29,638 nt of DNA from a virus: the IMG/VR virus record IMGVR_UViG_3300020603_000094, positions 1-29,638 of that record; one strand, written 5' to 3'. Shown here piece by piece: positions 25,701 to 29,638 of this stretch; positions within the stretch are counted from its first letter, which is position 1, and every line of letters begins with the position of its first letter. Below the pieces are notes generated by a model. That model was given only the letters and a program-made list of their open reading frames with translations. It was not told the origin of the DNA and made no database searches. Both the position numbers and the translations under genes were made by a program.

Positions 25701-25836
25701 CAAAAATCAGATTTCGTATGGCACCTTTACGAATTTTAGATATTTTGCTATTAAGATTGTTATGACATCTACTAATACAGCACGAGCGCCACGAATTAAA
25801 AATTTCAGAACAATTGCGATTCCGTCCTTATCATGA
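19723..25836 (+). CDS. Giant DUF4815-type virion structural protein (baseplate periphery)
   Basis: 2037 residues, the largest gene here. The N-terminus fits the DUF4815 family: NPYFDDYDETKDFYRLLFRP, GYAVQARELTQIQTGLQKQL, FGSHIFKNGSMVLEG, FFINGFFARVG and RTYDESGNYLVRPF. A conserved RDCIDFRPRR lies near 856-865, followed by LPRIDKIVL and a coiled segment (TLEKRISNLEYYTSLNLLEQ, about 963-985). The C-terminal third has YWDPLAQTFLVD (about 1527), then NGVQVTSVRLLFKSKD, a GxGY repeat (GSGYTSSPTVTITGG, about 1874), and a sheet region ending NFRYFAIKIVMTSTN. In T4-like environmental phages such proteins replace or absorb the gp9-gp12 peripheral baseplate; none of those genes is recognisable here. Exact T4 equivalence is unclear. 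Its start has AGGT upstream; the end overlaps the next gene (ATGA). Confidence 0.85.
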   Translation: MALDLTQNPYFDDYDETKDFYRLLFRPGYAVQARELTQIQTGLQKQLDHFGSHIFKNGSMVLEGQTTLETQHIKFVKLNTVNVLNETIDVSNFLNTFVIDTTNRGVRAYVIAVDSGADGNPPTLMLKYVSGVELTDNENIQTANGVYKATTLLTSATGNGSVCSINNGIFFINGFFARVGAQTIILERYSTTPSYRIGLEIGETVVDENQDTTLLDPALGSSNYQAPGATRYKIALTFAKRSLTSVDDSTFIELLRVNDGELLKKIVYPQLSELENTLARRTYDESGNYLVRPFQIALNNHNTYANAFNVVMEAGKAYVLGYEFETIAPTVIVNERARDVANVYNYPLTVDYQNYIDVTGLSGPIAFDTLAPLTIHCVNTASINTTSATTAGATNIGTLRIRALDYQSSATSSSISTGIWRAYVIDANVASRSANCGGTGTTNTIQLDSNASSVTDAYAGVMIRIVTHAGASVSEVRQISSYNGSTKVATVSRNFSFGTPTTATIFSLDYEFKDAESFVYGSSNIITTAMNISSDSKLPTLVDTFQGAFLSDTNFNRAILQLPNFSIGNSSVVGGTPITNTEYYGRKLFTQTFSSGVISFTTTTGITSAVNGSPLSAADAIDNVLVVTTSGGVLANNQVINFANSSANTVTVTTSSNTSTYTITVPNAGSQSAKVYVKVKLPYSHSLGSLRRSKQTQTANTTIIDTSSATTVSATTTWYKQSSSQGAQVVFSSSGISGLQTPNYAQSVYTADVISLAGVYDFGTNAVSTANLASATNLTANYTLDNGQRDNTYDHATVRLLPNRQGPSGNTVVYLNYYEHTGSGYLTVDSYIDAGVGYSDIPTYTSSQSAAVYRLRDCIDFRPRRKNADTAGLFDEIILGISGTNFETDFSYYLPRIDKIVLTKDRSFEVIRGISSLNPQTPADQVNAMTLYTLMLPAYTDYPSDILVKYLDNRRYTMRDIGTLEKRISNLEYYTSLNLLEQDAKNQQIIDNETGLNRFKNGILVDPFKGHNIGDVLNKDYICAIDQQTQELRPPFLTDNYPMTINGEYSSNYERSGSIISLDYNETAFIEQPLASTFINVNPFNTVAFIGQLKLDPTSDTWVDTNQNPDVLVNTEGDNDTWAALTQGIERAAPDIFGTVWNNWQTQWSGVTNVRTDTINPQWRGWLGATGTWRGVFGDVIQNTIADITTHQGRTGVQTNLSMDVITRSLGNRVVDTSVVPYIRSRGILFVGSAFRPNTALYGFFDNTAVQSYLNKTNIIELSGNTASYVDTYQDNETVRVFEPATSANLASAVVVLNRKNISTTNVSVVNVSAGDDANIGNVKIVSANSTFLIGNTSGSNTRIIGYHHHSGGAYAGSSNTVTLSNDVMLSNTASGYVGQTIFLTSGTGLGQSKTIAAYDTSSKIITVSGTWTTTPDNTSAYSIGSLTSDLRGEVTGVFVVPSTATLKFRTGERIFRLIDVPSGDVPSSTTNADARYFAQGLLQTAEQTILSTRVPVIRRTGVSQEQTVVERDVLQRSEVIGRQLVAYWDPLAQTFLVDQNQYENGVQVTSVRLLFKSKDDNIPVQIQLRPVVNGYPHSSQIIPFSEVTLNPNQVTVVTQSALSARLADPTLTAPLQDAAFYTEARFAAPVTLQTGREYAIVILANSTQYEVYLAQIGQTVLGTDRLISSQPYLGSFFKSQNASTWTAAQDQDLMFRLMRASYTSTTANVEFAVTSANAPTANVPMDTFYMTSGNLVLPNTSVSSYYSTTLASGGPQEVYRPFDIDNNVFFDDTLGRRVITTNNQSFKVRLYLNSKNTDISPLIDMERLSVLAIENRVNNLGLANGDIVVTSSTATFANSNVSITLSGGGGSGANAYAVITSNTLSSIIVNAPGSGYTSSPTVTITGGGGTATAVAIGETSASGGPADARYITRKVVLSEYMDAGDLRVYLTAYKPSESNIHVYYKLLSADDVNSFDEQSYQLMTCIQGFNNISLNSDDLKEFVFAPGTNTIPKNQISYGTFTNFRYFAIKIVMTSTNTARAPRIKNFRTIAIPSLS

Positions 25837-26072
25837 GTACCGTTAAGATTACTAACACTGAGTTTGTACGCGATATGAATACGCAAGCGATACTAAATAC
25901 TGATATTGCAGCAAGGCAACAGTTTGAACAAACCAGAAAACGAATTAAAGCAGAACGTGTTGATCGTACTGAAACCAAAGAACGACTTCGGCAACTTGAG
26001 CAAAGTATGCATGAACTTAAAACGATGATCGCAGAACTTTGCGCTCTCAAGGATACGCATGGCAATCACTAA
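25833..26072 (+). CDS. Small coiled-coil protein
   Basis: 79 residues. The ATG overlaps the preceding stop (ATGA) and the end overlaps the next start by 14 nt, so it sits tightly in an operon. The second half is a charged heptad-like helix (RQQFEQTRKRIKAERVDRTE, RLRQLEQSMHELKTMIAELC). I do not recognise a family. Likely a minor structural or assembly protein for the appendages; codon use and reading frame look like the neighbours. Confidence 0.7.
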   Translation: MSTVKITNTEFVRDMNTQAILNTDIAARQQFEQTRKRIKAERVDRTETKERLRQLEQSMHELKTMIAELCALKDTHGNH

Positions 26073-26322
26073 CATTACCAATGCGAATACGTTTGGTCAG
26101 TGGCTCTCCACGACACAATCTCTTGTCTCGGTCGCTAATTCCTTGACAGATGGGCCCATACTGACTGCAAACACTCTTTTACGTCTAACGCATGCTGGCG
26201 AAACCCTGAATGTTGTTAACACCGCAACATTTACTGGCAATGTTGTAATGAACGGTACTGTGTTAATTAATGGTCGCACACCAGAAGAAATTGCTATTGC
26301 AATGGTAATTGCATTAGGATAA
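26059..26322 (+). CDS. Small structural protein, tail-appendage type
   Basis: 87 residues, beginning MAITNITNANTFGQWLSTTQ and including LTDGPILTANTLLRLTHAGE, VNTATFTGNVVMNGTVLING and a closing helix (PEEIAIAMVIALG). The V-x-x-x-TF-x-GNV-x-x-x-G-x-V stretch is the beta-repeat style of phage fibre and appendage proteins, and the N-terminal W-helix may dock to the baseplate. No known family is assigned. The overlapped start suggests coupled translation with the coiled-coil protein. Confidence 0.7.
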   Translation: MAITNITNANTFGQWLSTTQSLVSVANSLTDGPILTANTLLRLTHAGETLNVVNTATFTGNVVMNGTVLINGRTPEEIAIAMVIALG

Positions 26323-26343
26323 TATCGATAGGGGATAACAACG

Positions 26344-26670
26344 ATGGCTAATACGTTTAAATCTAATTTACGTGCGAATCTGGTGACAACTGGAAATACT
26401 GTCTACACTTGTCCTAGTGGAACTCAATGTACATTGATTGGATTATCGCTGGCAAATAAATCAAGTGGAACAGTCACTGCTAATGCCTATATTACTCGAT
26501 CATCGGTAGATTATGCACTTATCACGCTGGGACCAATTTTGAGCGGATCTACACTGGTGGTTGTGGGGGCAGAACAAAAAGTTGTGTTAGAAGCTAACGA
26601 TATTCTAAAGGTAGTGGCATCGGCGAATGGTTCGGTGGACTGTGTTGCGTCACTCTTAGAGATTACATAA
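26344..26670 (+). CDS. Small beta-rich phage structural protein
   Basis: 108 residues with ribosome site AGGGG about 10 nt upstream. It reads MANTFKSNLRANLVTTGNTV, YTCPSGTQCTLIGLSLANKS, VTANAYITRSSVDYALI, VVVGAEQKVVLEANDILKVV and CVASLLEIT. The layout (a YT-x-P-x-x-T/C-x-x-x-x-GL-x-x-x-N start, then L-x-x-x-D-x-(L/I)-K-V-x-(A/S) and an S-x-LEI end) recurs in small decoration-like proteins of tailed phages near fibre genes. It is a beta-sandwich by pattern. Function unknown, possibly a baseplate or fibre adaptor. Confidence 0.75.
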   Translation: MANTFKSNLRANLVTTGNTVYTCPSGTQCTLIGLSLANKSSGTVTANAYITRSSVDYALITLGPILSGSTLVVVGAEQKVVLEANDILKVVASANGSVDCVASLLEIT

Positions 26671-26680
26671 CGAGATTATT

Positions 26681-27409
26681 ATGGCATATCTAGGCAGTAC
26701 CTATACAAGGTTTGATCCCACTCGGACTATCGCTGCGCCGCGTGACGCAGATCGATTTTCTGGTAATGCCTCTACTTTGACATTCACACTCACACGTGCA
26801 GTAGATGCACCTACTGACATTGAAGTTTTTGTCAATAATGTTCAGCAAGAACCGATGACTGCGTATAATGTCATTGGTACTTCCTTAACCTTTGCGGCAG
26901 CGCCACCTAGTGGAACGAACAATGTCTATGTGGTCTATCGTGGATTCAACACAGGTGTTATTGGTATCACGCTTCCAGATAATTCTGTCACAACATCGAA
27001 GTTAGCCACCAATATTCGTCTATTTACGGTTGATAATTATACTGCGAACGGATCCGCTACAAATTTTACCTTGTCAGATACACCACCTGATGCGAATACG
27101 TTGATGGTCGCAGTCAATGGAATTCTCCAAACTTCTCCTAATAATTATACCGTTTCTGGATCAACACTGACCTTTACCAGTGCGCCTGCACTCAATGCCA
27201 ATGTTACGATTCGGCATCTTGGCTTTCGATCTTCAGTAGCACAGACAGCACTTACAATGGTCGATGTAATTGCAACCGCAAGTTTACCTGCAGCTGGAAC
27301 GTCACAAAACGGGCGAATCGTGATTGAGGATGCTGGTTCTGGTGATCGTAATCTCATTCTCTACGCCGGGGGTCAACGATTCCGGATTGACGGTGGGGTC
27401 GCGTTCTAA
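26681..27409 (+). CDS. Tail-fibre-like structural protein with duplicated VNG module
   Basis: 242 residues. After an N-terminal segment come two copies of a module of about 65 residues: about 26-89 (FSGNASTLTFTLTRAV, DIEVFVNNVQQEP, SLTFAAAPPSGTNNVYVVYR) and about 113-176 (YTANGSATNFTLSDTP, TLMVAVNGILQTSPNNYTVS, TLTFTSAPALNANVTIRHLG). Each has the pattern TF-x-L...V-x-VN-x-(V/I)-x-Q-x-x-x-x-Y-x-V-x-(G)-x-x-LTF-x-x-AP. The linker IGITLPDNSVTTSKLATNIR is of the fibre type (LPDNSVTT-x-KL). The C-terminus (GRIVIEDAGSGDRNLILYAG, RFRIDGG) is a common fibre ending. Likely a fibre or an adaptor between baseplate and fibre. Confidence 0.8.
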   Translation: MAYLGSTYTRFDPTRTIAAPRDADRFSGNASTLTFTLTRAVDAPTDIEVFVNNVQQEPMTAYNVIGTSLTFAAAPPSGTNNVYVVYRGFNTGVIGITLPDNSVTTSKLATNIRLFTVDNYTANGSATNFTLSDTPPDANTLMVAVNGILQTSPNNYTVSGSTLTFTSAPALNANVTIRHLGFRSSVAQTALTMVDVIATASLPAAGTSQNGRIVIEDAGSGDRNLILYAGGQRFRIDGGVAF

Positions 27410-27504
27410 TATCTAACCCTATTAATTCAAATGAGGCCCTAATATGGCGATAAATATGGCGATAAAGGCGATAAATAGATAAAATAAACACAGAAGGAGT
27501 TCAC
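27410..27504 (+). promoter_or_regulatory. Intergenic region with two late-promoter octamers in short direct repeats
   Basis: GATAAATA occurs at 27449-27456 and 27470-27477. They lie in a direct repeat: TATGGCGATAAA at 27443-27454 and again at 27455-27466, then GGCGATAAA at 27467-27475. With T4 spacing the second gives +1 near 27483 and a 22-nt leader carrying AAGGAG before the ATG at 27505. This is the largest non-coding gap in the right part and probably starts the fibre transcript. Confidence 0.6.
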
Positions 27505-27750
27505 ATGATTACTATTAATATGGATAAAGCACGTAAGATTAAACAAGATCAGATTCGAGACGAACGCAAACCGTTGCTGGAAAAACTTGATGTGCAGTTT
27601 ATGCGTGCCGTTGAATCTGGTAACAGTGCGCTTCAAACAGAAATTGCGACACAGAAACAAGCCTTACGGGATTGCACTGTGGATCCAGTGATTCTCAATG
27701 CTGCAACTCCAGAGGCACTCAAGGCTGCTCGTCCCGCTGCATTAAAGTAG
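27505..27750 (+). CDS. Small tail-fibre-associated protein
   Basis: 81 residues, helical and charged: MITINMDKARKIKQDQIRDE, RKPLLEKLDVQFMRAVES, then IATQKQALRDCTVDP and LNAATPEALKAARPAALK. Proteins with an M-x-x-x-NMDKA...IR-x-x-R-x-P-x-LE-x-LD...QK-x-x-LRD pattern are common beside tail-fibre genes in many tailed phages (recollection). Their role is not established; assembly chaperone is a guess. A strong AAGGAG ribosome site and two candidate late promoters precede it. Confidence 0.75.
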   Translation: MITINMDKARKIKQDQIRDERKPLLEKLDVQFMRAVESGNSALQTEIATQKQALRDCTVDPVILNAATPEALKAARPAALK

Positions 27751-27760
27751 GAGTGGTTAC

Positions 27761-28183
27761 GTGGGATATATTGGAAATCAACTGCTTGGTGGGCAACAGC
27801 AGGTTCAATACTTGTCTGGTGACGGTAGCACAACCTCATTTGTATTAGATCATGCCACTGGAGCAGAAGCTTCTGTACTTGTGTTTATTGCTGGTGTAAA
27901 ACAGAAAGCCTCAACGTATTCTCTGTCCAATGGTCGAATTAACTTTACGAACGCACCAGCCAGCGGAAGCAATAATGTCGAATTGATTTATCTGGGTGGA
28001 GCGGTCCTCACCACGCCGTATCTTAGCGCCGATACGTTTGGCATCATTCGCATCAATGCTAATACCATTACACAGAACTGTACTATTACGACGGGCTATA
28101 ATGGATCCAGTGCTGGACCGCTGAGAATTGCGAATAATGTAACGATTACGATAGCCAATAATGCGACCTGGCATATTATTTAA
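27761..28183 (+). CDS. Tail-fibre-like protein with VNG-type module, GTG start
   Basis: 140 residues starting at GTG (27761), with AGGAG at 27749-27753. After VGYIGNQLLGGQQQVQYLSG comes one copy of the appendage module (about 19-81): GDGSTTSFVLDHATGAEASV, LVFIAGVKQKASTYSLS, RINFTNAPASGSNNVELIYL. The C-terminal part is a short repetitive sheet ending in ITIANNATWHII. This last element (I-x-N-(N)-V/A-x-x-x-I-x-x-x-A-x-W) is common in fibre proteins that end in a right-handed beta-helix. Probably a fibre segment or a fibre-baseplate connector. Confidence 0.75.
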   Translation: MGYIGNQLLGGQQQVQYLSGDGSTTSFVLDHATGAEASVLVFIAGVKQKASTYSLSNGRINFTNAPASGSNNVELIYLGGAVLTTPYLSADTFGIIRINANTITQNCTITTGYNGSSAGPLRIANNVTITIANNATWHII

Positions 28184-28200
28184 CGAGTAGAGGATTATAG

Positions 28201-28989
28201 ATGGCGGGAAATATTCGTGCGGATTACATTCTTGTTGATGACTCTTTGAATGTCAAATTAGGAAATAACAGTGTTGTTTTGTCTGTTACTGCCAATGACA
28301 CATTTGTTGCTGCCAATACTACGCAGACGCTGACAAATAAAACGCTGACTGCACCTCTGTTCTCTGGCAACGTGGGGATTGGGACAGCGGGAATCGTAAC
28401 TCCTTCTTTTCCGCTTACTGTTGTTACGCCTGCCAGTGGTTTTGCACTAGCACTAAATGGACGGTCAACGGATAATTTGGCGGGTATTCAATTCTTTGCG
28501 TATAACAGCGGAACAATACATGCTAGAATTACAGCTACGGCAAGTGAATACAAAACAGAAGCGGTATCCAATGCTGTTCAGACTTTTCACACTAACAGCA
28601 TCGAACGCATGCGTATCGACTCCTCTGGCAACCTGCAATTTAACTCCGGCTACGGCTCTGTGGCTACCGCCTTTGGCTGCCGTGCGTGGGTGAACTTCGA
28701 TGGCACGGGGACGGTGGCGATCCGTAGTAGTGGCAATGTGAGCAGCATTACGGATAATGGACAGGGCGACTATACCGTCAACTTCACGACGGCGATGCCT
28801 GATGCGAATTACGTCGCATTTGGCTCGGTTATAGGTTCTAGTAACACAGATTATACAAATGGTTTTATAAACGGTGGACTAAACGCAGCAACCGGAACCC
28901 ACACCACAACAGCCTTTAGATTTCTAACAGTGCATATCACTGCTGGTGTGACAGATTACAACCAAGTCCAAGTTGCGGTAATCCGCTAA
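28201..28989 (+). CDS. Mosaic tail-fibre protein
   Basis: 262 residues. It has an N-terminal segment (NIRADYILVDDSLNVKLGNN), the TQTLTNKTLTAP fibre motif (about 41-52), and GNVGIGT. Then come the IHARITATAS and SIERMRIDSSGNLQF blocks that link fibre repeats to a tip domain. From about residue 158 follows CRAWVNFDGTGTVAIRSSGN, VSSITDNGQGDYTVNFTTAM, PDANYVAFGSVIG and a closing sheet. The CRAWVNFDGTGT...GDYTVNFT-x-x-MPD domain is a frequent phage fibre tip. DNA at 28621-28800 is about 58% GC by hand count, against about 37% on the 60 bp just 5' of 28561 and 38% just after, so the gene is a recent mosaic. GAGG lies about 6 nt before the ATG. Confidence 0.85.
   Translation: MAGNIRADYILVDDSLNVKLGNNSVVLSVTANDTFVAANTTQTLTNKTLTAPLFSGNVGIGTAGIVTPSFPLTVVTPASGFALALNGRSTDNLAGIQFFAYNSGTIHARITATASEYKTEAVSNAVQTFHTNSIERMRIDSSGNLQFNSGYGSVATAFGCRAWVNFDGTGTVAIRSSGNVSSITDNGQGDYTVNFTTAMPDANYVAFGSVIGSSNTDYTNGFINGGLNAATGTHTTTAFRFLTVHITAGVTDYNQVQVAVIR
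28321..28355 (+). repeat. 35-bp direct repeat shared by two fibre genes, copy 1
   Basis: Identical to 29394-29428. Both copies encode the QTLTNKTLTAP part of tail fibres. Exact identity at the DNA level points to recent exchange or a recombination hinge. Confidence 0.9.
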
Positions 28990-29003
28990 TAAGGAGAACA
29001 TTT

Positions 29004-29264
29004 ATGAATCAACGAATTATTTACTCAACAGATGAAGGTGGTGTCGCCGTGATTGTGCCTGCACCGGAATGTGAACTGACGATTGAGCAGATTGCTCAAA
29101 AGGATGTCCCTGCTGGCAAGCCCTATCAGATTTTGGATGTCGCGGACATTCCGTCTGATCGCACCTTTCGGAATGCATGGGAAGCAGAAATTCCTACACC
29201 TGATGGACATGGAATGGGGCATGACGCTTGGTACGCAGCGCAAAATGAAGAAGTAGAGGAGTAA
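29004..29264 (+). CDS. Small fibre-region protein, hypothetical
   Basis: 86 residues with AAGGAG 10 nt before the ATG. It reads MNQRIIYSTDEGGVAVIVPA, then LTIEQIAQKDVPAGKPYQIL and PSDRTFRNAWEAEI. The pattern (RIIY-x-x-x-x-GGV...IA-x-KDVPAG-x-PY-x-I-x-D...PSDR-TFRNAW) recurs next to tail-fibre genes of tailed phages, with no known role (recollection). It sits between two fibre genes, so an assembly or accessory role for fibres is plausible. The Asp/Glu-rich end has no visible motif. Confidence 0.8.
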   Translation: MNQRIIYSTDEGGVAVIVPAPECELTIEQIAQKDVPAGKPYQILDVADIPSDRTFRNAWEAEIPTPDGHGMGHDAWYAAQNEEVEE

Positions 29265-29270
29265 GGTTGT

Positions 29271-29638
29271 ATGTCATCTCTTAGTATTGCGGGTGATACT
29301 AGCGGACAGATTACACTAGAAGCTCCCGCTGTAGCGGGGAGTAATACTCTTACTCTGCCCATCATTAGTGATACGATTACAACTGCGAATTCAACGCAGA
29401 CGCTGACAAATAAAACGCTGACTGCACCCGTGTTGTCTGGGACTGCAACAGGCACGTATACACTTAGTGGGACTCCGACGATTAGTTCACCCACCATTAC
29501 AACACCGACCATTAGTGCACCGGTGTTGTCTGGGACTGCGACAGGGACCTATACACTCGCTGGGACTCCAACGATTAGTTCACCCACCATTACAACACCG
29601 ACCATTAGTGCACCCGTGTTGTCTGGGACTGCGACAGG
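29271..29638 (+). CDS. Repetitive tail-fibre protein, 3' truncated by window end
   Basis: At least 122 residues are visible, with no stop before the window ends. It starts MSSLSIAGDTSGQITLEAPA, then VAGSNTLTLPIISDTITTAN, the TQTLTNKTLTAP motif, and 31-residue repeats of the kind PVLSGTATGTYTL and PTISSPTITTPTISA. Such tandem Thr/Ser repeats form extended fibre shafts. The 35-bp repeat at 29394-29428 is shared with the preceding fibre gene. A weak Shine-Dalgarno sequence (GTAAGG) precedes the ATG 6 nt after the previous stop. Confidence 0.85.
   Translation, partial: MSSLSIAGDTSGQITLEAPAVAGSNTLTLPIISDTITTANSTQTLTNKTLTAPVLSGTATGTYTLSGTPTISSPTITTPTISAPVLSGTATGTYTLAGTPTISSPTITTPTISAPVLSGTAT
29394..29428 (+). 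repeat. 35-bp direct repeat shared by two fibre genes, copy 2
   Basis: Exact copy of 28321-28355, 1073 bp downstream and in the same reading frame relative to the coding sequence. Confidence 0.9.
29424..29638 (+). repeat. 93-bp tandem repeats in fibre gene
   Basis: Units begin at 29424, 29517 and 29610 (period 93 bp, 31 codons) and the third runs off the window. The copies differ at only a few bases. Each encodes about A-P-V-L-S-G-T-A-T-G-T-Y-T-L followed by a T-I-S-x-P-T-I-T-T-P-T-I-S segment. Confidence 0.9.

Noticed and set aside
29126-29512. 128-codon open frame on the minus strand
   Set aside because: Spans two plus-strand genes and reads the complement of the Thr-rich repeat.
29424-29638. 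CRISPR-like periodic repeats
   Set aside because: The 93-bp units are contiguous, in frame and protein-coding, with no spacers.
1-29638. tRNA genes or an integrase/attachment site
   Set aside because: No cloverleaf-like sequence or recombinase gene was seen in the short non-coding gaps.

Overview
The window is a late structural region of a T4-type contractile-tailed phage (tevenvirus-like; the gene set most resembles environmental and cyanophage-type T4 relatives, not T4 itself). There are no bacterial housekeeping genes or tRNAs. The host cannot be named from this sequence. Coding density is very high, most junctions are under 20 nt, several stop and start codons overlap (TAATG, ATGA), and base composition is moderately AT-rich.

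Layout. (1) Positions 1-2481, plus strand: the 3' end of a SleB-type cell-wall hydrolase, then DsbA, gp33 (late-transcription co-activator), gp59 (helicase loader) and gp32 (single-stranded DNA binding protein), in the order dsbA-33-59-32 known from T4. (2) Positions 2535-7333, minus strand, read right to left: gp4 head completion, an unassigned 193-aa protein, gp54 tail-tube initiator, gp26, a short ORF that looks like a -1 frameshift extension of gp26, and a 636-aa tape-measure/gp29-like protein. (3) Positions 7373-25836, plus strand: gp48 tube cap, gp53 wedge, gp27-like hub, gp5-like spike with a C-terminal M15 peptidase, PAAR tip, an unassigned protein, gp25, gp6, gp7-like, gp8, and a 2037-aa DUF4815-type protein. 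(4) Positions 25833-29638, plus strand: small structural proteins, tail-fibre-like proteins and small fibre-associated proteins, ending in a truncated repetitive fibre gene.

The genes encode most of a baseplate: hub and spike (gp27, gp5, PAAR), tube start (gp48, gp54), tape measure with its chaperones (gp29-like, gp26 and its extension), wedges (gp6, gp7, gp8, gp25, gp53) and peripheral appendages. T4-like late promoters (TATAAATA or AATAAATA) can be placed at transcription-unit boundaries. Two of them are positioned so that transcription would begin at the A of the start codon.

The observations most worth a second look are a well-formed -1 frameshift signal (SD-like AAGGGA, 8 nt, T TTT TTC) at the end of gp26 just before the tape measure gene, the leaderless late promoters, relocation of spike enzymatic activity to a C-terminal M15 domain, repeat modules shared by several baseplate and fibre proteins, and a sharply GC-rich import inside a tail-fibre gene.
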